A stretch of 64,000 nucleotides of DNA from Phragmitibacter flavus (GTDB lineage: Bacteria > Verrucomicrobiota > Verrucomicrobiia > Verrucomicrobiales > Verrucomicrobiaceae), in NCBI RefSeq assembly GCF_005780165.1, contig NZ_VAUV01000005.1:1-64000 (forward strand), written 5' to 3'. Position numbers and translations under genes: made by a program. Of this stretch, positions 42,913 to 51,538 are shown in pieces; the first letter of the stretch is position 1, and the number at the start of each line of letters is the position of its first letter. The notes beneath the pieces were generated by a model, which ran no database searches, was not told the origin of the DNA, and was given only the letters and a program-made list of their open reading frames with translations.

Positions 42913-45017
42913 GGTTTGAAGGTGGCGGGTTGGCTGGGGCGGCGGGCGGAGGCGGCGGGAACAATGATGCGGATGGTGGTGCCTTTGCCGGGAGTGGAGT
43001 CGATGGTGAGGGTGGCGTGCAGTTTGTTGCTGCGTTCGCGCATGCCGAGGAGGCCGAAGTGACCGCGAGGGGGGGACTGGGCGGGGTCGAATCCGGTTCC
43101 GTCATCGCGGATTTCTAGGGTGATGGTGTCGGGTTCAAACTGAAGGGTGACCTGGATGATTTTGGGTGAGGCGTGGCGTGAGGCGTTGACGACGGCTTCG
43201 TGGGCGATGCGCAGCAGGTGGATTTCGGCGGGACCGGTGAGGGGGTAGGGCTGGCCTTGGGATTGCAGGCTGAAATGGGCTCCGAGTTCGTTGACGGTGG
43301 GGGTGAGGAGTTCTTCGAGGGCGCCGTGAAGGCCGCGGACCTCGAGCGCGGCGGAGCGGAGGTCGCGGATGGAGGTGCGGGCTTCTTCGCGGCAGTGGCG
43401 CAGCATTTGTTCGGCGAGGGAGAGTGACTGGCCGGCCTGGTCGGGGGCGCTGAGCATGCGTTGCCGGGCGTTGCGCAACTGGATGGAGAGGCCGGCGAGT
43501 TCTTGTTCGATGGTGTCATGGAGTTCACGGGCGATGCGCTGGCGTTCATCCTTGACGGCGGCGCGTTCGATCTGGTCGCGGATGGTTTTGGTTTGTTCGC
43601 TGACGCGCCGACGCAGGAGGGACGCCCAGGTGAAGAAGGCGAGGGCGACGGCGGCGATGATGGCGAGGGCCCAGAGCAGGCGGGGAAGGGTCCACCACGG
43701 GGGCAATTGCAGGATGGTGATGTCGTCGAGGTGGCTGAGGTGGAGTCGGAAACCGTCGATGCCCTGGCTGAAGGGGAGGGCATGGGTGGTGGTGAGTTCG
43801 CAGATGCCGACAAGTTGGATGCGGCTGCCGGCGACGAGTCGCGTGGGGGTGGTTTGGCCGGGTGGCAGGATGGCTTCGAAGAACCAGTCGCGGGCGCGGC
43901 ATTGCAGCACGGTTTCATTGCGGGTGCCGGTGCGGAGGGCCTGGAGGGTGGCTTCGACGGCGACGAGTTCGGATTGAAGAGGTGAAAGGTCCTGTCCGGC
44001 GGGGTCCATTTGTAGGGGTTGGGGGGCGAGGGCCTGACCAACGGGGGTGACGCGGGTGGCTCGCAGCACGGGGCGGAAGGGGGCGACGGCGGCGAATCCT
44101 TCGGCTTCGATGCGGGTGCCGGGGGTAAGTTGATGGGAGACGGAACGGATGAAGAGGCTGCCGCCTTCGCCGCGAATGAACAGTCCATCGGAAGAGGGAC
44201 GGGTGACGATGCCGCGAACGCGGACGCGGGTGTGCGAGTTGGAGTCGCTGCGGAGCAGTTCATTGACGGCACGCAGGGGAGCTTCGGCGGAGGGGGCGGG
44301 GGTTTCGGTGGGGACGATTTGTTCGGCGGAGGTGAGGAAAAAGTGGCGGCCCACCAACTGGCGTTGGTCGTTGAAGACGCTGCCGACGACTCCGGTGATG
44401 GTGACGGGTTGCTGCATGATGTGCGCGATGTGCTGCAGGGATTTCTCGCCGGGCGGCACCAGCAGGCGCACGGTCCAACCGGAAATCTCAGCGGTGGGGA
44501 TGATGATGTTGTCGTCGTCATCGTTGGCTCCGGTGACGATGGCGGAGACTTGGACCCATTGGCAGTCGAGGGATGGTGAGAAGAGTTCGGCGGCGTGGAT
44601 GCGCTTTGGCGTTGGGGTTGGTTGTTGGTCAAGGATGAGCCATTTTTCAGCGGCGATGATGGGGAGGAATCCGCCGGGTTGGGTGTGGCCGGTGAGGCGT
44701 AGTATGGTGCCATTGCGAATCTCAGGCTGGGCGGGCTTGGGCAGGGTGACATAGATGCCTTCGCGTCCATCGTTGAGGATGATGGTGTTCAGGCTTGGGT
44801 TGATGAAGGTGACGATGGCTTCGATTTCCACCGGCAGGTTGCGTGCGGCCTGTTCGGGAGGCAGGGCACGGACTTCGGTGATCTCGCGAAGGACCGGGGT
44901 TTGAGCGGTGGCGTTGGCGATGAGGAGCGTGAGAGGAATCAGTGTGATGAGGAGATGCCGGATTGCCCGACCAAGTTTGGTTGGTGGAAGCGTCACGTCT
45001 TCAGGTGGGTAATTCAC
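42909..45017 (-). CDS. NarX-type sensor histidine kinase with large periplasmic domain
   Basis: The start is a GTG at 45017. An N-terminal hydrophobic segment (about 20-38) is followed by about 400 periplasmic residues with repeated OB-like beta stretches (VEIEAIVTFINPSLNTI; RVRGIVTRPSSDGLFIRG), and a second membrane helix near 447-465. The HisKA_3 domain has the phospho-accepting His in RIARELHDTIEQE, and the ATPase domain has HEAVVNASRHA, RDDGTGFDP and GLLGMRERS. It phosphorylates the response regulator encoded by the overlapping downstream gene. It is divergent from the Verru_Chthon cassette, and the 24-bp palindromic element lies 32 bp upstream of its start codon. The ligand is unknown. 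Confidence 0.9.
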   Translation of the reverse strand: MNYPPEDVTLPPTKLGRAIRHLLITLIPLTLLIANATAQTPVLREITEVRALPPEQAARNLPVEIEAIVTFINPSLNTIILNDGREGIYVTLPKPAQPEIRNGTILRLTGHTQPGGFLPIIAAEKWLILDQQPTPTPKRIHAAELFSPSLDCQWVQVSAIVTGANDDDDNIIIPTAEISGWTVRLLVPPGEKSLQHIAHIMQQPVTITGVVGSVFNDQRQLVGRHFFLTSAEQIVPTETPAPSAEAPLRAVNELLRSDSNSHTRVRVRGIVTRPSSDGLFIRGEGGSLFIRSVSHQLTPGTRIEAEGFAAVAPFRPVLRATRVTPVGQALAPQPLQMDPAGQDLSPLQSELVAVEATLQALRTGTRNETVLQCRARDWFFEAILPPGQTTPTRLVAGSRIQLVGICELTTTHALPFSQGIDGFRLHLSHLDDITILQLPPWWTLPRLLWALAIIAAVALAFFTWASLLRRRVSEQTKTIRDQIERAAVKDERQRIARELHDTIEQELAGLSIQLRNARQRMLSAPDQAGQSLSLAEQMLRHCREEARTSIRDLRSAALEVRGLHGALEELLTPTVNELGAHFSLQSQGQPYPLTGPAEIHLLRIAHEAVVNASRHASPKIIQVTLQFEPDTITLEIRDDGTGFDPAQSPPRGHFGLLGMRERSNKLHATLTIDSTPGKGTTIRIIVPAASARRPSQPATFKP

Positions 45018-45048
45018 GGTAAAACTCTAGCAGGTGGATGAGACGTTG

Positions 45049-45072
45049 AGAATTAGCCATTTGGCTAGATAG
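45049..45072. promoter_or_regulatory. 24-bp palindromic element, copy 1
   Basis: The core TAGCCATTTGGCTA is a perfect 6-2-6 palindrome. The full 24 bp are identical to 51432-51455. It lies between the kinase gene (divergent, 32 bp away) and cassette gene B (32 bp before its ATG). Confidence 0.65.
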
Positions 45073-45104
45073 GCAGGGAGCGGTGAAATGGTGATAATGT
45101 GTGG

Positions 45105-45653
45105 ATGCAACGAATACAAGCACGCTCCGTTTTGGCTTTTCGCCCGACATCGATTCCGGCCAGAACCCTCAAGGGATTTACATTGGTGGAAGTGGCGTTG
45201 GCAATGGGGATTCTGTCTTTTGCATTTGTGGCCATCTTTGGCATGTTACCCATTGGATTGGATGTGTCGCGTCGAACGGTGGATGCGATGATGGTGGGGC
45301 AGATCACCCAGAAGCTGGCGAATGAGGCGCAGCAGGCCGATTTCTCGGTGTTGTCGGAAGTGACGACCAGTGAGGTGACGGGACCGTGGTATTTTGATGA
45401 TCAAGGCAATGTGGCGGAGGATGAAACATCGTCCGTTTACAAGGCGGAGGTGCATGTGAATAAAAGCGCGGTTCTGCCCGGGGGTTTGAACACGTCGAAT
45501 CTGGCGGTGGTTACTGTGTGTGTGCTGAATACGAAGTCACAGCGGATTGTTCGGAAGGATGAAGGCGATGGTGGTGGTGATGAGGCGGAGAAGTTGCTGA
45601 GTCATCCGTCGGCGATGAAGACGGCATTTTTGGTGACCGACAATGGAAGATAG
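45105..45653 (+). CDS. Verru_Chthon cassette protein B (GspI/PilV-like pseudopilin)
   Basis: From the ATG at 45105 the protein has a basic leader and a prepilin peptidase site: LKG^FTLVEVALAMGILSFAF near residue 26, with Glu at +5 and a 20-residue hydrophobic helix. The rest is a short soluble domain. The pattern and gene order identify it as Verru_Chthon cassette protein B, and by analogy with type II secretion it is the GspI/PilV-like minor pseudopilin. It is the first gene of a four-gene operon. It is processed and assembled in the inner membrane if a prepilin peptidase is encoded elsewhere. Confidence 0.85.
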   Translation: MQRIQARSVLAFRPTSIPARTLKGFTLVEVALAMGILSFAFVAIFGMLPIGLDVSRRTVDAMMVGQITQKLANEAQQADFSVLSEVTTSEVTGPWYFDDQGNVAEDETSSVYKAEVHVNKSAVLPGGLNTSNLAVVTVCVLNTKSQRIVRKDEGDGGGDEAEKLLSHPSAMKTAFLVTDNGR

Positions 45654-45657
45654 GAAG

Positions 45658-46848
45658 ATGAAAGGGGTAAGTTCCATGTTGGTCTTCAAGAAGAGGAATC
45701 GATTGATCCAGGGTTTTACTTTGGTGGAGCTACTGATCTCGGCGGGACTGCTTGCGGTGATCATGGTATTGGTTTCGCAACTTACTTTGCAGACCAGTCA
45801 GGTGTGGCGTGGGGCGGTGAACAAGATCCAGACTTTTCAAGAAGCGCGGGCGGCGTTTGAATCGATGACGAGAACGTTAAGTCAGGCGACGCTGAACACT
45901 TACTACGATTATTATGATGGCAGCAATCGTTCACGCTTGGGGTTGACTGCAACTGAGCTGGCGGGGTTTACCCCAGCAGTATACGATCGTATTTCCGACC
46001 TGCACTTCATCAGCGGGCAATCCGCTGCGTTGCTGGCGAACAGTTCTGCGGCGGTTCACACCCAGACGCATGCGGTGTTTTTTCAGGCTCCCTTGGGACG
46101 TTCGGGTTCTTATGGGGAACTGCGCAATACGTTGAACGCCTGCGGCTATTTTTTGAGTTTTGGCAGTGATGAAAGCTCGGTGCCCAAACCAGTGAAGGGG
46201 GCCCCGAGTTATGAACCGAGATACCGGTTTCGATTGATGGAAATGACCCAGCGCAGCGAGCGACTGGGAATCTACGATCCGACCACTGGCAGGAGCAGTG
46301 ACTGGTTTGTCAATCATGCCGCGACGACCAGTCGGGTGGTGGCTGAGAATGTCATCGCGCTGGTGCTTTTGCCACAATTGTCGCCTCATGATGATGCACC
46401 GGATGGCATCGGGGACGGGGTGTCGATTGCACCGCATTACAACTACAACAGTCGAGTCAGGCGGGCGGCTGCTGAGGATGTTGAATGGGCGTCAGCGTCG
46501 CCCGCGTTTCCGGCGGACCGGTTCACGATTTTTCCTGCTGGAGGCAAGCCACCTTTGTCGGCATCGCGTCATGATCAATTGCCGCCGTTGATGAAGGTGG
46601 TCATGGTGGTGATTGATGAAGCTTCGGCTCGTCGAGTTCAGGGTAACGACACCACTCCGCCAGCGGCCATTGATCTGGCGGCGACATCGCTGTTTAAGCA
46701 TGCGGTTTTGTTGAAGGATGATCTTAGGGCGGTGGAAGCAATCTGTCGTGCGGAGGCGGGAAATTTGACGGGCAATACGGTGCCGCTGACTTATCGGATC
46801 TTCACGACGGAGATCATCATGCGGGAAGCGAAATGGAGTGTGAACTGA
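45658..46848 (+). CDS. Verru_Chthon cassette protein C (GspJ/PilW-like pseudopilin)
   Basis: I use the ATG at 45658; an ATG at 45643 overlaps gene B by 11 bp, and one at 45676 is also possible. The prepilin site is QG^FTLVELLISAGLLAVIM with Glu at +5, followed by a long soluble part of about 360 residues with VWRGAVNKIQTFQEARAAFE after the helix, as in GspJ/PilW. The cassette order and length match Verru_Chthon protein C. It is co-transcribed with B, A and D. Confidence 0.85.
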   Translation: MKGVSSMLVFKKRNRLIQGFTLVELLISAGLLAVIMVLVSQLTLQTSQVWRGAVNKIQTFQEARAAFESMTRTLSQATLNTYYDYYDGSNRSRLGLTATELAGFTPAVYDRISDLHFISGQSAALLANSSAAVHTQTHAVFFQAPLGRSGSYGELRNTLNACGYFLSFGSDESSVPKPVKGAPSYEPRYRFRLMEMTQRSERLGIYDPTTGRSSDWFVNHAATTSRVVAENVIALVLLPQLSPHDDAPDGIGDGVSIAPHYNYNSRVRRAAAEDVEWASASPAFPADRFTIFPAGGKPPLSASRHDQLPPLMKVVMVVIDEASARRVQGNDTTPPAAIDLAATSLFKHAVLLKDDLRAVEAICRAEAGNLTGNTVPLTYRIFTTEIIMREAKWSVN

Positions 46849-46849
46849 T

Positions 46850-49800
46850 ATGAAAATTCTCCTGAATAAACGAACTGGCGCACTGACACGGGGCATGGCT
46901 TTGGTGATTGTGTTGCCGATGTTGGTGCTGGTCACCATTCTGGTGGTGGCATTTCTTTCGACGGTTTCCACCGAGTATCAATCGACGCAGAACCAGGTGC
47001 AGGCGGCAGATGCAAGGATCTTTGCGGACTCGGCGGTGAACCTGGTGATGTCGCAAATTCAGGATGCGACGGGTGAGCCTTCGTTGGCATGGGCGTCGCA
47101 ACCCGGGATGATTCGTTCCTTTGATGATGAAGGCAGGGCGGTGGCGGCTTACAAACTTTACTCGTCCGGAGACTTGCGCAAGGCGGGTGCCTTTGATGCT
47201 GAGGCGGAGTTGATCAGTGAAATTCCAGGTAACTGGGCTTCTCAGGAGATGCGGCATCTTTACACGGATCTGAATGCGCCGGCGTATGCGCGGCGTGGGG
47301 GAAGTTTGGTCGCGCATTTTCCGATCTTGCATCCATCGGCGGTTGGCAGTGCTTATGGTTCGCCGACGGCATTGGTAGGGGAGTTGCCGCCGGTGGAGGG
47401 ATGTTATGTGGATGGCAATCATGTCGTGCTGAAGGATGGTGTGGTTTCAGGCAATCCGTTGCCGATGCCGGTGCAATGGATTTATGTGCTGAAAGACGGC
47501 ACGCTGGCGACGATGGATCCGGCCACGTCGAGGGTCACTGGGGCGGGTGAGGTGCTCGCGGATGGAACGGTGAATCACCTGGTGGGAAGGGTGGCGTTCT
47601 GGACGGATGATGAGAGCAGCAAGGTGAACATCAACACGGCATCAGAGGGCACGTTCTGGGACCGGCCCTGGACGTCGTCACGTTCTTCTGCCACCGACGG
47701 TGATGGTTATGAGCTGTTGCTGGCCAAGCGGATGCCGGCACAAAATGAATTTCAACGTTATCCGGGGCATCCTGCCATGACGTCGTTAAGTCCCATCTTT
47801 CCGAGTTTTGCCGGGGAAACCGAGGTGGATTACAAGGCGCGCATTTATGGGATGATTCCGCGAGTGGTGGATGGGGGAAGTCGCAGTGGCACGGTGCAGA
47901 TGGGTGCAACGACGGCGTTGGTGGTTCCGGATGCGGACCGGTTGTATGCGACCGTGGATGAGTTTTTCTTCAGCGCGACCGGGTCGCCACGGCAGGAGAA
48001 CAACAAAGGTCCGCACCTTCCGTTTGTTACCGAAGACCTGGAACGTGCGCGCTTTTTTCTGACCACGGTGAGCCGTGCGCCGGAAGTGAATCTTTTCAAC
48101 AAACCAAGGATTGCCTTGTGGCCGTTGCAGGCAAATACGGCGGATGTGGACCAACCTTCCGCTGCGATTGAACGCAATGCGCAAGATCGGCTGATCGCTT
48201 TTTGTTCCACGCTGGGAAATCAAACAGGGGTGCCTAAGCCTTATTATTTTCAACGTTACAACACTTTCACTACTTCCCAAACGATGGGTTCGGCGAGCAG
48301 TCAAAGTCCGACGATGGACTGGACGGAGATACCAAGGAATCGGGACTTGTATGCCTATCTTCAGTCACTTACCAGCAGGTCTGTGCCGGGACTTGGGGGT
48401 AGTTTGCTGGATAAATATCCGCAGACCAGGGATCAGATTCTGACCCAAATGTGGGACTTCGTGCGAAGTCAGGTAAATACTTTCAGCACAGCAGGCAATC
48501 CCAGTTATTACTTTGCGCCGTTCAACCCTTCAGGCATGATCTCCGGGCAGTCGCAGGTGGTGCCTTTGAGCCTGCCCAACGGCACGCGTGGATTCGGCCG
48601 CTTTCCTACCATCACGGAAGCGGCGCTGGTGTTTTATGCGTCGAACCCGGACGATCCCAACGAGGTGCGCGCGGTGTTGATTCTTGAGCCGTTTAATCCG
48701 ACGCCGGGGCCTCCGGTTTGGTCGGCGAATGTGAGATATACAGCCAAAGGATTGGATGCGTTCAATGCAGGATCAGTGAACCTGGGTTTTCCCGCAGAGG
48801 TGAGCAATCTGGTGACTGGCAAGGATGGTCAGTCGAACGCGACGGCGCTAACCGGGTTGGAGCAGGCAACGCAATATTACAGCACCACCAGCGGCAAGTT
48901 TACGAATGCCAAAACGCTGGGACATGCGGATGAAGAATTGAACTATACGTTTTGTTCTGCGGCAATTCAGATTCCGACCGACAAATTTGATTTCAGCGGC
49001 GGGACCCTCAAGCTAGAGATAGCGCCGGGATCGAATCCATCGGCGGTGGTGCAGACGATTCAGTTGGTTTTTCCTCCGGTTGCGCGACTGCCGAAACCCA
49101 CCGTCCAGGCGAACGCGCCAACTTATGCGAATTACGACAACCGGATTGCCCGGTATGCACAGCCAAGCAATCCCAATGGACGATTTGGAATCCTTGAAGA
49201 TGGAAAGCACAATCTGCTGCCGCTGATTCTGGCCTCGGATACGGTGCGCAGTGTGGAGGCCCGTTATGCTGGTCCTGCTCGCGGTGATCTGAGGATGTTC
49301 GCGGGGTTGCCACAGGTTCCATCGAGTTACTTTGAAGGTCATGGATTGACGGACACTCCGTTGGGTGGGGCGCCTTATTCGCAAACTTTGCCGACGGCAG
49401 TCGAGGCCAAATTGGTGCATAGTTTGCGCATTGACAGTCAGACGGGTCCGGCGGACACGAGCAGTCAAAACGGTTTCTACAATGGTGCTGGCGGGAAGAG
49501 TGATCCTCGGGGAAAACTGGTGGCGTCCGCTGCTTACAACGATCCCAATCGGGGGGATAGTAAACGGCATTCGACCATTCCGGTGGTGCCTCGTGGGTTG
49601 CAAGGGGCGCTGATGGCGGACGGGGTTACGCCGGGTGATTGGGACAACGGGGTGGGGAGCATTGCGGATGGTCCCTACATCAACCCGGCGGACCAGGCCA
49701 GTGCCAACAAATCGCAATCCAGTTCGAGTCTTTATTATGCGAAGGGCGGTTATGTGAACGGTGCGGGCGTGGCGGAAAGCGGAGCTTCGTTTTCACCTAA

Positions 49801-50743
49801 CCGCCAGATAGCATCGGCAGTGGCGTTTGGGTCATTGCCCTCGGGTCTTGATCCGGGCAATCCTGATGAGGTGAAACCCTGGCAGACCTTGCTGTTTTGT
49901 CGGAATCCAGCGGGTGGGGATGCCCATCCTGGTTTTGGCAAGCCATTGGGTGCAGCGGCAACGGGGTTGGCTCCTCCGTATGCGATGGTGCCGGATCATG
50001 CCTTTCTTGATTTGTTTACGATGCCGATTGTGGAGCCTTATGCGATCAGTGAACCTTTTTCCACGGCAGGCAAGGTGAACATGAATTATCAGATGGTGCC
50101 GTTCACTTATCTGACCCGGTCAACGGCGGTCAGGGCGGTATTGAAGTCCACCCAGATCATGGCGATTCCGACCGGTGAGGGAGGACGTTACAAATTCAAT
50201 TCAAAGGACAATCCACCGCCTGACTATCGCTATCATTTGAATCTTGATGAGAGGGAAGGAACGCTGGCGGGATTTGAAAGACGTTTTGCCTCGAAGGATA
50301 TCTTCCGTTCGGCTTCGGAGATCTGCGACATTTATCTAACTCCCGGCAAGTCAGTGAACGGTGGACAGGCGGATGCTGAAGTGACTTATGATGAAATGGG
50401 GGATTGGTGGGGAGATTACCTGCTCACCGGTGACAATGTGCGCGAGCAGCCGTATGGGCACTTGTATCCGCGGCTAACGACCAAATCGAACACCTTCACG
50501 GTGCATGTGAAAGCGCAGGCGTTGAAGCAGCGTCGGACGGCGGCGGTGGATGAGTTTGTGGATGGTCTGGATGTGATCACCAGCGAGTTTAGGGGTTCGT
50601 TTGTGATTGAGCGGTATCTTGATCCAAATGCGGATTCGCTGGTGAAGGCCGACGGGAAAACGGCCACGACTGAACTGGATGATGAAGGCATGGTCGGGCC
50701 TTACAAATTTCGCATCCGCAATGTTACCCGTTTTGCTCCATGA
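46850..50743 (+). CDS. Verru_Chthon cassette protein A (giant GspK/PilX-like protein)
   Basis: The 1297-residue protein begins with a basic leader and one hydrophobic helix, GMALVIVLPMLVLVTILVVA, then STVSTEYQSTQNQVQAADAR, as in GspK/PilX, which lack the FTLVE glutamate. The motif KVNINTASEG near residue 262 matches the KxNxNTA motif of GspK. The remaining ~1000 residues are a long beta-rich, Ser/Asn/Gly-containing part unlike any GspK and about four times its length; STAGKVNMNYQMVPFTYL near 1079 is another conserved-looking segment. It matches the large A protein of the cassette. It probably caps a pseudopilus tip. One base separates its ATG from the stop codon of gene C. Confidence 0.85.
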   Translation: MKILLNKRTGALTRGMALVIVLPMLVLVTILVVAFLSTVSTEYQSTQNQVQAADARIFADSAVNLVMSQIQDATGEPSLAWASQPGMIRSFDDEGRAVAAYKLYSSGDLRKAGAFDAEAELISEIPGNWASQEMRHLYTDLNAPAYARRGGSLVAHFPILHPSAVGSAYGSPTALVGELPPVEGCYVDGNHVVLKDGVVSGNPLPMPVQWIYVLKDGTLATMDPATSRVTGAGEVLADGTVNHLVGRVAFWTDDESSKVNINTASEGTFWDRPWTSSRSSATDGDGYELLLAKRMPAQNEFQRYPGHPAMTSLSPIFPSFAGETEVDYKARIYGMIPRVVDGGSRSGTVQMGATTALVVPDADRLYATVDEFFFSATGSPRQENNKGPHLPFVTEDLERARFFLTTVSRAPEVNLFNKPRIALWPLQANTADVDQPSAAIERNAQDRLIAFCSTLGNQTGVPKPYYFQRYNTFTTSQTMGSASSQSPTMDWTEIPRNRDLYAYLQSLTSRSVPGLGGSLLDKYPQTRDQILTQMWDFVRSQVNTFSTAGNPSYYFAPFNPSGMISGQSQVVPLSLPNGTRGFGRFPTITEAALVFYASNPDDPNEVRAVLILEPFNPTPGPPVWSANVRYTAKGLDAFNAGSVNLGFPAEVSNLVTGKDGQSNATALTGLEQATQYYSTTSGKFTNAKTLGHADEELNYTFCSAAIQIPTDKFDFSGGTLKLEIAPGSNPSAVVQTIQLVFPPVARLPKPTVQANAPTYANYDNRIARYAQPSNPNGRFGILEDGKHNLLPLILASDTVRSVEARYAGPARGDLRMFAGLPQVPSSYFEGHGLTDTPLGGAPYSQTLPTAVEAKLVHSLRIDSQTGPADTSSQNGFYNGAGGKSDPRGKLVASAAYNDPNRGDSKRHSTIPVVPRGLQGALMADGVTPGDWDNGVGSIADGPYINPADQASANKSQSSSSLYYAKGGYVNGAGVAESGASFSPNRQIASAVAFGSLPSGLDPGNPDEVKPWQTLLFCRNPAGGDAHPGFGKPLGAAATGLAPPYAMVPDHAFLDLFTMPIVEPYAISEPFSTAGKVNMNYQMVPFTYLTRSTAVRAVLKSTQIMAIPTGEGGRYKFNSKDNPPPDYRYHLNLDEREGTLAGFERRFASKDIFRSASEICDIYLTPGKSVNGGQADAEVTYDEMGDWWGDYLLTGDNVREQPYGHLYPRLTTKSNTFTVHVKAQALKQRRTAAVDEFVDGLDVITSEFRGSFVIERYLDPNADSLVKADGKTATTELDDEGMVGPYKFRIRNVTRFAP

Positions 50744-51399
50744 ATGTCCGACTTAAAGACTGTCGTTTGCTGTGTTATGGATTTTCCCTGGTGGAGATGC
50801 TGATGGTTTGCGGCATTTTTGCGGTGCTGCTGGCTTTGGTAACGCCAGCGGCGATTTCGTTGATCAGTGCTTCGCGGATGAACAGCGCGGTGTCGATGTT
50901 GAATGATGAATTGAACCTGGCGCGTCAGGCGGCGATGACGGAGAATCGTGATGTTGAAGTGCGATTTTACCGGGTGGCTTCGAATGTGGGAGGGGAGGGT
51001 TTTCAGTATCGGGCGTTTCGAACGTTGCGGCAGCAACAGAAGGGTGACGGTTCGCAACTGGTGGCTGACGGGCCGGTGAAGCGGTTGCCTGGATCGGTAA
51101 TTCTTTCGGCCAATGCAGAACATTCGACACTGCTGGATTATGCCAATCCCAACCGGTCGGGTCTGTCATCTGGTCAGGAGGATCTGCCGGGGGAACGTTT
51201 GCCTTCAGATTATGTGGGGCTGGTATTTAAGCCGGATGGAGGAACGAGTTTAAACCCTGTGGATCTGCCGGAAGGGAACTGGTTTCTCACCTTGTTTCAG
51301 GATCAGGACAAGAGAGGGCCGGAATCGGGATTACCGGCGAATTTTTGCACGTTGCAGATCGAACCGATCACGGGGCGTTCGAGAGTTTATCGGCCTTGA
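50740..51399 (+). CDS. Verru_Chthon cassette protein D (GspH/FimT-like pseudopilin)
   Basis: The 219-residue protein has the prepilin site YG^FSLVEMLMVCGIFAVLLAL with Glu at +5, followed by MNSAVSMLNDELNLARQAAM as in GspH/FimT. It overlaps gene A by ATGA. It is the last gene of the operon; the second copy of the 24-bp element lies 33 bp past its stop codon. With B, C and A it makes a complete H-I-J-K-like minor pseudopilin set. Confidence 0.86.
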   Translation: MNVRLKDCRLLCYGFSLVEMLMVCGIFAVLLALVTPAAISLISASRMNSAVSMLNDELNLARQAAMTENRDVEVRFYRVASNVGGEGFQYRAFRTLRQQQKGDGSQLVADGPVKRLPGSVILSANAEHSTLLDYANPNRSGLSSGQEDLPGERLPSDYVGLVFKPDGGTSLNPVDLPEGNWFLTLFQDQDKRGPESGLPANFCTLQIEPITGRSRVYRP

Positions 51400-51431
51400 G
51401 GTTTTTATGGTGAAGCCTGTTTGCGACTGGA

Positions 51432-51455
51432 AGAATTAGCCATTTGGCTAGATAG
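51432..51455. promoter_or_regulatory. 24-bp palindromic element, copy 2
   Basis: It is identical over 24 bp to 45049-45072, with core TAGCCATTTGGCTA. After it, both copies continue with a similar CAG..GGTGAA(A)TGG. It lies 84 bp upstream of the GH5-type gene. Confidence 0.65.
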
Positions 51456-51538
51456 TCAGTGGTGAATGGTTCTTCTAACATGGATGACATGAGCGCACAT
51501 CGGGGTGTTATAGTTACTGTTATTAATTTTTTCTTTTT

